Of a DNA stretch of 64,000 nt, positions 19,441 through 29,619 are shown piece after piece. Location: contig CANLUY010000002.1 of NCBI GenBank assembly GCA_947494435.1, positions 620,001 through 684,000 of the forward strand, written 5' to 3'. Below the pieces are notes generated by a model. That model was not told the origin of the DNA and did no database searches. It saw only the letters and a program-made list of their open reading frames with translations. Each line of letters starts with the position of its first letter. Position 1 is the first letter of the stretch. Position numbers and translations under genes: made by a program. Source of the stretch: an uncultured Litoreibacter sp. GTDB lineage: Bacteria; Pseudomonadota; Alphaproteobacteria; Rhodobacterales; Rhodobacteraceae.

Positions 19441-20525
19441 GCATTATTTCTCTTCAGAATATCGAGAAACACTATGGCGATTATCATGCGTTGAAAGACG
19501 TGAGCTGTGAAATCGCTGAAGGAGAATTCTTCTCCCTACTCGGTCCCTCAGGGTGTGGCAAAACAACTCTGCTACGGGTGATCGCAGGGTTTGAGGATGT
19601 GTCCAGTGGAACAGTTCTGCTCGGTGGTCAGAACATGGCGGGTGTGCCGGCCAATAAGCGCCCGACAAACATGGTGTTCCAAAGTTACGCAATTTTTCCG
19701 CACCTGAGTGTCGCGCAAAATGTGGGATTTGGTTTGCGCAAAGCCAAACTTCAACCCGCACAGATGGCCGATGCCATAAACGAGGCGCTTGAAATGGTCG
19801 GGCTGGCTGGATTTGGCGAACGGGCTGCACATGCTTTGTCTGGAGGGCAACGCCAACGGGTGGCATTGGCACGGGCCTTGATCCTCAAGCCTAAAGTGCT
19901 TTTGTTGGATGAGCCGCTTTCTGCGCTCGACAAGAAAATGCGAGAGCAGATGCAGACCGAATTGCGCAGACTTCAACGGCAAGTCGGCATCACCTTCATT
20001 CTCGTGACCCATGATCAAGAAGAGGCGTTGATTATGTCAGATAGGATTGCCGTGATGTTTGAGGGGGAGATAGCCCAAGTTGCACCACCGCAAGACTTAT
20101 ATCGTCGTCCGCTTACCCGACGTGTTGGTGAATTCATTGGTGTGATGAATTTCCTCAATGCACGTCAGATCGATGTGTCCGACGGAACAGTGGCCTTCGA
20201 CATTGAGGGCCTCGGGGAAGCCAAGGTCGGCCCTGATCAATTGCCTGAAGGTGCGAGAGCATACCTGCCCGTTGTTGGGCTGCGTCCTGAAGCATTCACG
20301 ATTGTCTATGAAGATCCGAAGTTGCGCAGTCAGCGGATCGTGGAAGGTGAAGTTCTGGATCTGAGTTACTACGGAGATATGACCTACTACGAAGTGAAGC
20401 TGGACGGGGCCTCCGCGCCGGTCACGATTTCGATGAAAAATCTGACGACGCGACCTGTGCTTGAGCGTGGAACACGCACGCTTGTGTCGTGGGACGAAGG
20501 GTCGCTCGTTGTATTCGCGGCCTAG
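19437..20525 (+). CDS. ABC transporter ATP-binding protein, spermidine/putrescine type (PotA-like)
   Basis: Walker A GPSGCGKTT, signature LSGGQRQRVALARAL, Walker B VLLLDEPLSALD, C-terminal TOBE domain. Confidence 0.93.
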   Translation: MSIISLQNIEKHYGDYHALKDVSCEIAEGEFFSLLGPSGCGKTTLLRVIAGFEDVSSGTVLLGGQNMAGVPANKRPTNMVFQSYAIFPHLSVAQNVGFGLRKAKLQPAQMADAINEALEMVGLAGFGERAAHALSGGQRQRVALARALILKPKVLLLDEPLSALDKKMREQMQTELRRLQRQVGITFILVTHDQEEALIMSDRIAVMFEGEIAQVAPPQDLYRRPLTRRVGEFIGVMNFLNARQIDVSDGTVAFDIEGLGEAKVGPDQLPEGARAYLPVVGLRPEAFTIVYEDPKLRSQRIVEGEVLDLSYYGDMTYYEVKLDGASAPVTISMKNLTTRPVLERGTRTLVSWDEGSLVVFAA

Positions 20526-20548
20526 TGCTGCCGAATATCCTTGGCCCG

Positions 20549-21019
20549 CTATGTCAGAAGAAGCGGTGCAAGAGGTTTTGTCTTTGTGGTTGCTACGTTG
20601 CTCCTGAGCCAACGGCCGCGGTTGAAGAGATTAGCTTGCGCGACACTTGCTTGGGATGTCGCGCCGATAACACCAGAGACCCCCAGCTTTGCTATGAGAT
20701 CGGCGTGGACGCTTTTCCCAAGAATAGAGTAGAGCGACGGCAACAGCAGGTATAGTTCCGACAGATCATCGTCGGTCCGCTGGGTCAGCAGAATAGTTGT
20801 AATAGCAGGGCTGCGACGTTCAGCAGAGAGCGCGACTTTGTGGCTTAGCTTGCCTGCCACATATTCTGACATGACAAGCAGATCTATCGAACCGCGGCGC
20901 GCTATTTCCAAACCAGCGATTATTGACATAGCATTTAAGACTTGGAATCCGCGCGTCATCAAAGAAGCGGTCAAGCGGGTATGGTGTTGCGGATCGTCAT
21001 CAAGAATTAGCGTTTGCAT
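20549..21019 (-). CDS. Receiver-like (degenerate response-regulator) protein
   Basis: MQTLILDDDPQHHTRLTASLMTRGFQVLNAMS…SIDLLVMSEYV…; receiver-like N-terminus, no output domain apparent. Confidence 0.6.
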   Translation of the reverse strand: MQTLILDDDPQHHTRLTASLMTRGFQVLNAMSIIAGLEIARRGSIDLLVMSEYVAGKLSHKVALSAERRSPAITTILLTQRTDDDLSELYLLLPSLYSILGKSVHADLIAKLGVSGVIGATSQASVAQANLFNRGRWLRSNVATTKTKPLAPLLLT

Positions 21020-21133
21020 CTGACCTCAACTCAAAACGGTTTGTGAGGTGAACTTTGGGAAAATGCGCTTAATGCTTTACTAAGATATTAGGCTGGTTTT
21101 GAGCATTCCGTAGTTATCCACAGAATTTGATGA

Positions 21134-21751
21134 TCACGCGTCGGGTTCGATCAATCCGAGTCCTCGAAGGTAAATACCGATACCCGCTTCCAGCAAGTCT
21201 TCAGGTGGGAAAGGGGCTTTTGCACCGGGCGTACCACGGGCAAAGAGCTCGACCACCCCGTGGCTCATTGCCCAAATATGCGATGAAAACATAGAAGCAG
21301 GCGGACGTTTATCTTCCGGGATATGCTCGCTCAGGGCCACGGCAGCTCTTTCTAAAACCCCCTTGGACCTTTCAGCCGCCATGGCCAGATCTGAATTGGC
21401 GTGTACTGATAAGCCGCTTTCAAACATCGCCATGTAGTGGCCGGGAAATTTTCGTGCAAATGCGAGGTAGGCACGACCCGTCGACTCAAAAGCCGACAAA
21501 GCGGTCGGTTGCCCGTTCGCATAGGCATGCTCCATCAAATCTCCAAAAATCCGATGGCCTTGCAATGCACATTCTGCAATCAGGCTCTCACGTCCATCAA
21601 AATGGCGGTAGACAGCGGCAGGCGTCACGCCCGCAGATTTAGCCGCTTCGGCAACGGTAAACCCTGAAGGGCCTTTGCGCTCGATTAATGCCAAAGCTGC
21701 CTCAACCAAAGCCTGCTTTAGATTGCCATGATGGTATCCGCGCTTAGGCAT
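21134..21751 (-). CDS. TetR/AcrR family transcriptional regulator
   Basis: [54 protein letters not shown]. Confidence 0.92.
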   Translation of the reverse strand: MPKRGYHHGNLKQALVEAALALIERKGPSGFTVAEAAKSAGVTPAAVYRHFDGRESLIAECALQGHRIFGDLMEHAYANGQPTALSAFESTGRAYLAFARKFPGHYMAMFESGLSVHANSDLAMAAERSKGVLERAAVALSEHIPEDKRPPASMFSSHIWAMSHGVVELFARGTPGAKAPFPPEDLLEAGIGIYLRGLGLIEPDA

Positions 21752-22613
21752 GCCAGATGCTAGTGCCACCGCAGATTTTTGGGTCTCGGGCAGTTACGAG
21801 CGCTGCATCCTTACCGGTGTAGTCAATGCTTTGGAGGACACTCTGAATCGCGGCAATCCGGGCCCGCCGTTTGTCATCTGTGCGGATAACGGTCCAAGGC
21901 GCATGGTCGGTGTCTGTTTTGTCGAAGGTTTCACCAATCGCTTGCGTGTAAGCATCCCACCGTTTCAAACCCTCGACATCAATCCAGCTGAGCTTCCACT
22001 GCTTGAGCGGGTCTTTCTCACGTGACAGGAACCGCCGCAGTTGTTCTGCGCGACCAACATTCAGCCAGAGTTTGACGAGCGTTATGCCGTCATCAACAAG
22101 CGTGTTCTCAAAATCTGGTGTTTGTCGAAAAAATTTGTCGCGTTGAGTGTCTGTACAAAACTCGAACACCTTCTCAACAACGCCGCGATTGTACCAGCTA
22201 CGGTCAAAAAGCGTGAGTTCGCCTGAGGTTGGAAGATGCCTGATATAGCGCTGGAAGTACCATTCACCGACCTCGCGATCTGATGGCTTTGAGAGGGCTA
22301 CAGTGCGTGCGACACGAGGATTCAGGTTTTCGCGAAGCCGTTTTATAGTGCCGCCTTTTCCTGCCGCATCGCGTCCTTCAAAAACCACGACGATCCGGTC
22401 ACCACTTTCTTTGACAAATGTCTGTAGTTTGACCAGCTCGATTTGTAGCGCTGCCATCGTATCCTCATACTCAGCGCGCGGCATGCGCTCATCATATGGG
22501 AAACTCGCTGCCAACATGTCCTTTTTATCCGCTGACTTAATTGCGTCGCGAATGTCTTTAGGTGCGTCTTCCGCGAAAAACTTGCTGATCGCGCCGTCAA
22601 AGGGCAGGGACAT
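21744..22613 (-). CDS. ppk2: Polyphosphate kinase 2
   Basis: [49 protein letters not shown]…[14 protein letters not shown]; start chosen at MSLPFDG. Confidence 0.95.
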   Translation of the reverse strand: MSLPFDGAISKFFAEDAPKDIRDAIKSADKKDMLAASFPYDERMPRAEYEDTMAALQIELVKLQTFVKESGDRIVVVFEGRDAAGKGGTIKRLRENLNPRVARTVALSKPSDREVGEWYFQRYIRHLPTSGELTLFDRSWYNRGVVEKVFEFCTDTQRDKFFRQTPDFENTLVDDGITLVKLWLNVGRAEQLRRFLSREKDPLKQWKLSWIDVEGLKRWDAYTQAIGETFDKTDTDHAPWTVIRTDDKRRARIAAIQSVLQSIDYTGKDAALVTARDPKICGGTSIWHA

Positions 22614-22656
22614 GATGTGACCTCCTTCAGTTCGTCTGACAGTATGGCGTGGATGG

Positions 22657-23628
22657 TTAGCGCAAGCCAGCCCGATTTGCCGCCCGCTTGATCGCTGCGA
22701 TGACCTGCGGCTCAGAGACATGTTGGGGCATATGCCCGACATTTTTCAAAACGGTGAGGTTTGCGCTTCTCACTTGGGAGGCCAGCACCTCGCCGTGAAC
22801 CTTGAGGGGGACCGTCTCGTCTAGATCACCATGCACGATCTCGATCGGAAGGGTGAGGCTCGGATAGCGTTTTTCCATTTCAATGATATGTGGTTTTACA
22901 TCGTTGACCTGTTGCGTTGTGGCCTGCAGCGTCGTTTTCGATTTGGACAGGGCAATGCCCATATGATCGAGATAACCGTCCGGCACGGCGTTTGGCGCAA
23001 AGATGCCCGCAGTGGTTTCTTCGAGGCGGGAGCGCGGTGCTATCGCGGACAGCGTTGGGATCAATATATTACGTCCGGCCCAACTGTTGGTAATCTGATA
23101 CCAGCTGTCCAGATCACCTTCCCATTCATTCGAAACACCCGCGACCATAACCAATGCTTTCGCATCTTCTGGATTGTTCAAAACATATGACATTGCGACG
23201 GCACCGCCAAATGAATGGCCAAGCACGATTGGGTCTTTTACCCCAATTCTCTTTGCTGCTGAGAAAATCAGATTTGATTGCTCCGCTGGGCTTTCGCCAA
23301 GTTGAGCTCGTGCTGCAATGCGTTCAGTATATCCATGACCGGGACGATCAAATAGGATGATCCGAAAGTCCGATTTTAGCTTATCAACGATTGAAAATGT
23401 GAAGTCACGCAAGCTGCCGCCTGCGCCGTGGATCATGATAAGATCTGGTCCGCTGCCGACGATTTGATAATGAACTTGTGTTCCTTCAACGTCGATAAAT
23501 TCACCGGATGGAGGCGTTTCTTTAAGCGCAGATTTGTTCATCTTCACATTGCTTCCCTCTACGTAAGCGGCACATGAGGCAGTGACGATGGCAATTCCCA
23601 GAATCATGAGCTTAAACGCTTTACGCAC
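22657..23628 (-). CDS. Alpha/beta hydrolase (exported/lipoprotein-like N-terminus)
   Basis: [12 protein letters not shown]…[12 protein letters not shown]…[16 protein letters not shown]-terminal lipobox-like VTASC. Confidence 0.88.
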   Translation of the reverse strand: MRKAFKLMILGIAIVTASCAAYVEGSNVKMNKSALKETPPSGEFIDVEGTQVHYQIVGSGPDLIMIHGAGGSLRDFTFSIVDKLKSDFRIILFDRPGHGYTERIAARAQLGESPAEQSNLIFSAAKRIGVKDPIVLGHSFGGAVAMSYVLNNPEDAKALVMVAGVSNEWEGDLDSWYQITNSWAGRNILIPTLSAIAPRSRLEETTAGIFAPNAVPDGYLDHMGIALSKSKTTLQATTQQVNDVKPHIIEMEKRYPSLTLPIEIVHGDLDETVPLKVHGEVLASQVRSANLTVLKNVGHMPQHVSEPQVIAAIKRAANRAGLR

Positions 23629-24541
23629 CGATCAACTCCAATTTAAATGGGGTCGTTTGATAGATGTGGTTGACCCAGTTGCCGTAAAGGAGGTGCGCGT
23701 GGCTGCGCCACCTATTTGACGGTGCATGAGACGGGTCGTCATCTGGATAGTAGTTCAGCGGCACGTTTATTGGCGTATCGGAGCTTATGTCGCGGTCATA
23801 TTCCTGTTTCAGTGTATCGCTGTCATACTCAAAGTGATTAAAAATATAGAGCGCGCGATGCGCAGGGTCCTCGATAAGGCAAGGCCCTGTTTGCGCGCTG
23901 CCAAGAAGTGTTTTTAACCCATTCCCAGCTGCGTCAATTTCCTCTTGTTTGACCTCGGTCCAACGTGACACAGGGATGAGGCATTCATCCGAAAACCCGC
24001 TTAAAAATGGCGATGCCGGAGCCATGTTCTCTTGCTTGAAACAGCCAAAAGCTTTGGCGGGCAACATATGTTTTTCAACACTGTGGAAATGCTTAAGCAT
24101 TGCCATAGCGCCCCAGCAGACGCCAAAGGTGGAATGGACATGGCTTTGCGTCCAATCCATGACTTCCAGAAGTTCATCCCAATACGTCACGTCCTCGAAG
24201 GGCAAATGCTCGATTGGTGCACCCGTAATGATAAGGCCGTCAAACTTTTGATCTTTGACGTCCTGAAACGGCTGATAGAAGGCCTCCATATGAGCCGCTG
24301 CCGTATTTTTGGTTTGATGTTCTGACATCCGGATCAAAGTCAGATCAATTTGTAACGGGGTCGCTCCTATAAGGCGCGCAAATTGGTTCTCTGTCTGGAT
24401 CTTCATTGGCATTAGGTTCAGAAGCGCAATTCGAAGCGGCCTAATATCTTGTCGGTCCGCATCCTTGCGGCTCATGACCATAACACCTTCGTCCTTCAGC
24501 ACATCAAAGGCGGGCAGGTCGGATGGAAGACGAATAGGCAT
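23621..24541 (-). CDS. metA: Homoserine O-acyltransferase, MetA-type
   Basis: [23 protein letters not shown]…[29 protein letters not shown]…[19 protein letters not shown]…[11 protein letters not shown]. Confidence 0.96.
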   Translation of the reverse strand: MPIRLPSDLPAFDVLKDEGVMVMSRKDADRQDIRPLRIALLNLMPMKIQTENQFARLIGATPLQIDLTLIRMSEHQTKNTAAAHMEAFYQPFQDVKDQKFDGLIITGAPIEHLPFEDVTYWDELLEVMDWTQSHVHSTFGVCWGAMAMLKHFHSVEKHMLPAKAFGCFKQENMAPASPFLSGFSDECLIPVSRWTEVKQEEIDAAGNGLKTLLGSAQTGPCLIEDPAHRALYIFNHFEYDSDTLKQEYDRDISSDTPINVPLNYYPDDDPSHAPSNRWRSHAHLLYGNWVNHIYQTTPFKLELIGA

Positions 24542-24589
24542 ATCAATGATAATCCTGAAGCATGGCCTAGAGAAATAGGTCTGACGTTA

Positions 24590-25447
24590 TTAGTTGCCAA
24601 GTGTATGAACGATCAACTGATCGAGATCGTCGGGTGACGTGCATTTGGCAAGATCCAGATGAGACACTTTCACACCGAAATTCTCATACATTGCGCGGTA
24701 TCTTGGCTGCCGTTCAGAAATGGCGCGTGCATAAGTGAAGGTCACAAACTCATTTGGATCAACTTCATCTTCTTTGATTTTGTTTTTGTTTAGATATTCA
24801 TCCCAAATATTCTCAAGGAACGCTGGTCTATAACACATCGGTTTAGGTGCTTTTTTGAACCGGCGGACAAGCTCTGCTTCGTGTTCCGATGATCCCTCGA
24901 TCCAGACCATCAAATGATCTCTGGCCAATGCATTCAGTAAAGGGTCATCTGGATTGAACGGGTCCACCACTTCGCAAGTTGACCCGCCGCTGTCACAAAC
25001 AAACTTATCGTAGTTATAAAGTTCCTTAGCACGATCAATGAAATGTGCTGTGTCGTAAAGGGCCGACACTTCAGCTCGGTGGTGTTGCCTCTGACGTTTT
25101 TGGTATTCCTCGAAACTTAACCCGCCTTTGGCAGGGTCACCGGGTTTGCCAAGATAGGTAGACAAAGGAGACAGGTCGTCAAATGTTAGGTTTGACGCAA
25201 TATAGATAGAGTCTGAGCGCAATAGTTCCGCTAGAAACGGATCCTGCATGGCGCGTCTTTTGAAGTTGTCTGTGATGTGTTCGCCCATATAGCGCGTCCC
25301 GATGCGGTAATCGGCAGAGTAGTGAAACCACTCTCCAGACGCGCGCAACATGTTGGAAATGTAAGTCTTCCCTAAACCGGACATTCCGAAAAACAGCACG
25401 CGCTTTGAGGAGGCATTTTGCCAATCACTGCCAGTCTTGTAACGCAT
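24590..25447 (-). CDS. P-loop NTPase/kinase-like protein of uncharacterised function
   Basis: VLFFGMSGLGKTYISNML Walker A-like motif; well-formed 285-aa ORF. Confidence 0.75.
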   Translation of the reverse strand: MRYKTGSDWQNASSKRVLFFGMSGLGKTYISNMLRASGEWFHYSADYRIGTRYMGEHITDNFKRRAMQDPFLAELLRSDSIYIASNLTFDDLSPLSTYLGKPGDPAKGGLSFEEYQKRQRQHHRAEVSALYDTAHFIDRAKELYNYDKFVCDSGGSTCEVVDPFNPDDPLLNALARDHLMVWIEGSSEHEAELVRRFKKAPKPMCYRPAFLENIWDEYLNKNKIKEDEVDPNEFVTFTYARAISERQPRYRAMYENFGVKVSHLDLAKCTSPDDLDQLIVHTLGN

Positions 25448-25498
25448 CGCCGCAACTCCTTAGTACAGGCCTTCCTTAACCAGCAGGAACGATCCAAT

Positions 25499-26419
25499 CT
25501 AGGGGGATTTGCGCAAAACAGTGAGGATGCGGCCATCGAGTATCACGAGGCCAATGGCCAGAATTGCAAAACCGGCGAACGCGCGCGTGTTTAAGGTTTC
25601 TCCCAAGATAACAGCACCTAGGATGATAGCGACAGGTGCGACCAACAGCGTGCACAGCATTAAGTTTCCGCTGCCTGCCATGGCAAGAACACGGTAATAG
25701 AGCAAATATGCCCCAGCGGTTGCAATGATCGCGTAGTAGGAGACGGCGGCAATCGTGCGCGGCTCTAACGCGAGACTTGGTGAGCCGTCGATCCAAAACG
25801 CGACCGGCAGCATGATGAGGCTAGACCCGGTCAACATTCCCGCGGCGGCAATCTGCGGGGGCAGATGGCTTAGTTGTTTCCGCGCCCATGCACCAGCAAA
25901 AGCATATGAGACAGTGCCAAGAATGACCGCCAGTTGTGCCATCGAGCGAAGATCAAATTGTGCAAGATTTTCAATCCCAATTGCGATGGTCACACCACAG
26001 AAACCTAGGAGTACACCGACGGCCCGGTTTGCGGTCAAACGTTCATCGCTGAAAATGAACGCTGCAACGATGACGCCAAAAAGGGCCGTTGCAGCGTTTA
26101 GGATCGAGGTCAGGCCTGTCTCGATATAGAGTTGCCCCCACGCCATTAGTGTAAAGGGAATGACGTTGTTCAACACGCCCATAACAAGAAAAGACATCCA
26201 TATCATCGGATTACGAGGGATTTCTAAACGTTTGATTGCAACAAACGCCCATAAGGCCAGTGCAGCCCAGAAAACCCTATGTGCAACTGCCGTCATGACC
26301 GGTATTTCGTCGAGCGCGATGCGTATTGAAAGGAAAGACGCCCCCCAAATTACTGAGAGCAGGATGAGTTCAAGCCATGCACGTGTAGAGAAGGATTTCT
26401 GAATGGTCATGGCACGCAC
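25499..26419 (-). CDS. DMT superfamily (EamA) transporter
   Basis: Ten-TM pattern with two EamA halves (SVIWGASFLSIRIALDEIP…; APVAIILGAVILGETL). Confidence 0.88.
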   Translation of the reverse strand: MRAMTIQKSFSTRAWLELILLSVIWGASFLSIRIALDEIPVMTAVAHRVFWAALALWAFVAIKRLEIPRNPMIWMSFLVMGVLNNVIPFTLMAWGQLYIETGLTSILNAATALFGVIVAAFIFSDERLTANRAVGVLLGFCGVTIAIGIENLAQFDLRSMAQLAVILGTVSYAFAGAWARKQLSHLPPQIAAAGMLTGSSLIMLPVAFWIDGSPSLALEPRTIAAVSYYAIIATAGAYLLYYRVLAMAGSGNLMLCTLLVAPVAIILGAVILGETLNTRAFAGFAILAIGLVILDGRILTVLRKSP

Positions 26420-26483
26420 TTAAAGAAAACATCTAACAGATTGCGACCCGAAAATTGCGAAATTTTGCTGTCTCTAATACAAA

Positions 26484-26509
26484 ACGCCCCGCCATGACTG
26501 GCGAGGCGT
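26484..26509 (-). terminator. Intrinsic terminator downstream of the outer-membrane protein gene
   Basis: ACGCCcCGCC…GGCGaGGCGT hairpin (one mismatch) with A-run on its left (U-run on the minus strand). Confidence 0.6.
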
Positions 26510-26547
26510 ATCTGACCGTTACCCCTAACTGTCAGATCGTACTTAAT

Positions 26548-27684
26548 TTAGAAGCTGTAGCCGACCTTCAGGCCAACACCGATTGACTTGCCGCCAGTGA
26601 AGGAAGCGCGTGCCGTGTTAGAGGTCGCAGCTTGGGCATCGCCGAGTTTTGTGTAGTTGATGCCACCTGTAAGCTTCATGTTTTTGTGTGTGTATGTACC
26701 ACCAACGGTCACACCGATCCTGCCTGTCGAAGGTCCGAGAGGAGAGACGAGTGGATTGCCATCTTTTTCGTATTGAACGGAGATCGCACCGGAGAACTTG
26801 TCGTTGAAACGGCGTCCAATCCCAAGCGAGTAGGACGTTGTATCCTCGATGCCCACCAAGCTTGAAGGTGTTCCAGTTGGGGAGGCCGCTGCTGTGGCCA
26901 CACCAAACGCAGCTGGAGTTACCCTAACAGAAGACCAGTCAACACGCCGAATGCTACCGAACAGAAGTGTGTTTTCGGCGATACCTGTTTGGAAGTCGAG
27001 GTTAAGCGCCTCCGGTGTCGTCACGTTGGTTCTTGTAACCGCACCGGGGTTGATGTTCTCAGTGGTAGACAAAGAATGATCAACTTCGGAGAAGTAGGTC
27101 AGCGCAACACGCAATGCGATGTCAGGGCGTTCATACGCGACACCAGCGTGGTATCCGAACCCCATGTCGCTTGCGAGGGATGCAGTGTATCCGTTCAGCG
27201 GGCCGTAGGCCGCACCAGCAAGGGCAACATTCGCTTCAATCGTCTGAGCGCGCATACCGCCATGCACGCTGAAGCCGTTTTCAAACTTATAACGGAACGT
27301 ACCGTTGAAGGAGACCGAATTCACGCTCGCAAATGTACCACCGAGAGCAACCGAGCCTGTTGTCGGACCTGTTGGTTGGTAACGCACGTCAGCGCCGTAA
27401 GGCTGGTCGATCGACAGAGCAAATGACAGTTTGTCGTTGATCTGGCTTTTGAAACCGAACGAGCCTTGGCTGTAGCCTTGCGCGACGTCTGTTGTCCCGC
27501 GACCACCAAAAATCGCAGCATCGGTGCCGCTCAAAGTTGGGTTGACTGAACCAAAGCTGAATTCGGCGTAAGTGCCATCTTCAAAGATTGGCCCCAAGTT
27601 ATTGCCGGCACGATCAAGGCCGCCAGCTGTCGCGAGACTGGTTGTTGCGAGCAGAGCGGCTGCCGTCGTTGTAATGCGTTTCAT
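26548..27684 (-). CDS. OmpP1/FadL-like outer membrane protein
   Basis: Signal peptide (MKRITTTAAALLATTSLATAGGLDRAGNNLG), beta-barrel-like alternation, C-terminal aromatic …GYSF. Confidence 0.75.
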   Translation of the reverse strand: MKRITTTAAALLATTSLATAGGLDRAGNNLGPIFEDGTYAEFSFGSVNPTLSGTDAAIFGGRGTTDVAQGYSQGSFGFKSQINDKLSFALSIDQPYGADVRYQPTGPTTGSVALGGTFASVNSVSFNGTFRYKFENGFSVHGGMRAQTIEANVALAGAAYGPLNGYTASLASDMGFGYHAGVAYERPDIALRVALTYFSEVDHSLSTTENINPGAVTRTNVTTPEALNLDFQTGIAENTLLFGSIRRVDWSSVRVTPAAFGVATAAASPTGTPSSLVGIEDTTSYSLGIGRRFNDKFSGAISVQYEKDGNPLVSPLGPSTGRIGVTVGGTYTHKNMKLTGGINYTKLGDAQAATSNTARASFTGGKSIGVGLKVGYSF

Positions 27685-27848
27685 GGGTGTCCCTCCCGAA
27701 GACGTTTCAGTTCTTGAACTCAGACTAGCGGCGTGAAGTGAACTGCGTCAATTTGTGACCCTGCGTCAGACCAGTTTGCAGTGCCTTTGTTCGTCAAACA
27801 TGGGGTATCCGTGACGAAAATCTCACAGGTGACCCAACGGCAGGTTAA

Positions 27849-28736
27849 TCAAGCTGGGCGTTTCGCTCTGCTTTCTGCTGCAATATTTAGGTAATTTGCG
27901 CCAAAAATGATCGCAGCGCCGAGCATGACCTGCCATTCGAGTTGCTCCGCATAAAGTAACACCCCGATGAAAGCGATGACAGGCAAACGAACGAAGTCGA
28001 ACGGCATCACAATAGTCGCCGGAGCATAGCTGAGCGCAGTGGTTAGACAAAAATGTGCAGCAAGGCCTGTGATCGCAACAACAACAACCCATGGCAGTGT
28101 TACGTTGGTTGGGACCGTGATATCCCCGTCGTAGCCCGCACAGATCAGGCCGAAGACCGCTTGCATCACGGTCAGCCAAAACAAAATTGATGTAATCGCT
28201 TCTTTGCGGGTGAGTAACTTCGTAAAAATAGCCGATCCAGCAAAACCAATTGCAGCGCCGGCTGCCAATAAAACTCCGGGTTCAATGTTGCTGAAATCGG
28301 GCCGCGCGACGATCATTGCTCCACAGAACCCCATAAGGGCGACGAGAAGGCGCAATCTGGTCAGTTTTTCCGCAAGAAAAATTGGCGCAAGTAATGCAAT
28401 CCAAATAGGGGACGTGAACTCTAACGCCACGACTTGCGCCAAAGGGATCAAAGAGATTGCTGCGAACCAAAGGTTTTGCCCGGTAAAATGCGAGACGTTG
28501 CGCAAGACGTGCAGCCCCATGTGCCCCGTTGAGATGTCCTTGAGCCGTCCAAATGCCCCACCAATCGAGACCACGAGCGCCACCCCGATCAGAGAGCGGT
28601 ACATCATCAACTCAAATGTATCGAGCTCAACGGCCACTTCGCGTCCAGCGACCGCCATGGCAGAGAACGAGATGATTGCTCCGATCATCCATGTCGCGGC
28701 CTTCAAAGGCTCGGTTTGCGCTGTTGGGTCAGTCAC
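27849..28736 (-). CDS. DMT superfamily (EamA) transporter
   Basis: Multi-TM, duplicated EamA domains (…EFTSPIWIALLAPIFLAEKLTRLRLL…). Confidence 0.88.
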   Translation of the reverse strand: MTDPTAQTEPLKAATWMIGAIISFSAMAVAGREVAVELDTFELMMYRSLIGVALVVSIGGAFGRLKDISTGHMGLHVLRNVSHFTGQNLWFAAISLIPLAQVVALEFTSPIWIALLAPIFLAEKLTRLRLLVALMGFCGAMIVARPDFSNIEPGVLLAAGAAIGFAGSAIFTKLLTRKEAITSILFWLTVMQAVFGLICAGYDGDITVPTNVTLPWVVVVAITGLAAHFCLTTALSYAPATIVMPFDFVRLPVIAFIGVLLYAEQLEWQVMLGAAIIFGANYLNIAAESRAKRPA

Positions 28737-28800
28737 GGATTGCCTCTGGCATTGATGATCAGCAGTAGGTTAGCCTTGGTCTGATTAGAGGAGGATTGCA

Positions 28801-29427
28801 ATGCGAATACATAGCTTGATCGGGGCAATGCTGCTCGTGTTCGCGTCCCTCAGTGCCTTTGCTCAATCAAGCAAACCGGATTTAGTCATCGAACGCACGG
28901 CCCGACTTCTTTTCGATAACCTTCCCTCAATTCAGCTTGGATTTGAGAAGGAGGAGTGCGGACATGGTCCAGGGGTAAACCCACGGCTTGCCTATTGCAC
29001 AACCCGTAATGTTATTTTGCTCTCTGAGGTCTTCAGAGACGACGCGCGGATGGAATATGAGCTGGCCCACCTTTATGGCCACGCTGTTCAAGTCCAACAC
29101 GGGGTTGCTGATGTTGCATTGCGCGAAATTTTGGCGCGTCGCGACGAAGAAGTAAAATTGCGGGGTTGGGTCACAAGACAGGTCGAATGTATTGCCGGCT
29201 TTATCCATGCAAAAGCCGGGCTGACGGATATCTTGTTGCAAGACCTATTTGATAGTGAGCCCATGACTGACAGCCATTGGGGTAGGGACCCGCTGCATCG
29301 AGGTCCCAAGGTGTCCATCGGGCTTGCAGCTCGTGCGGAGTGGTTTGCAATTGGGCGCCAAGGCGATTTATCAAAATGCGCGGTTGGAGAGTTCAGCGCC
29401 GATCTTCTGCTTGATGCGTTGAATTAG
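28801..29427 (+). CDS. Secreted hypothetical protein (DUF6639-like)
   Basis: Signal peptide MRIHSLIGAMLLVFASLSAFAQ; RBS AGGAGG upstream; Cys-containing mature protein. Confidence 0.65.
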   Translation: MRIHSLIGAMLLVFASLSAFAQSSKPDLVIERTARLLFDNLPSIQLGFEKEECGHGPGVNPRLAYCTTRNVILLSEVFRDDARMEYELAHLYGHAVQVQHGVADVALREILARRDEEVKLRGWVTRQVECIAGFIHAKAGLTDILLQDLFDSEPMTDSHWGRDPLHRGPKVSIGLAARAEWFAIGRQGDLSKCAVGEFSADLLLDALN

Positions 29428-29616
29428 TTATTTTGCAACCTGACAGCATCCCCGAAGAATAACCGGCTCTTCGCCTTTTTGCGTGAGGATGTTCGCTTCG
29501 TAAGGAAAGGCGGTGACTTGTTCCGTGTCGCATTTTCTTTGGTTCAAAATCACAATGGCTGTATCGCTTCGGGCAATGAGTGTAAGAGCTTTAGGGAAAT
29601 CACAGCGCTGCCGCAC
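29428..29616 (-). CDS. Possible small Cys-containing protein downstream of guaA
   Basis: 62-aa ORF with GTG start 3 nt after the guaA stop; no known motif. Confidence 0.3.
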   Translation of the reverse strand: MRQRCDFPKALTLIARSDTAIVILNQRKCDTEQVTAFPYEANILTQKGEEPVILRGCCQVAK

Positions 29617-29619
29617 GAC

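Noticed and set aside
24542-24600. Possible SAM riboswitch upstream of metA
   Set aside because: Only about 50 nt separate metA from the upstream gene and I could not recognise a SAM-II core; a covariance-model search would be needed to reopen this.
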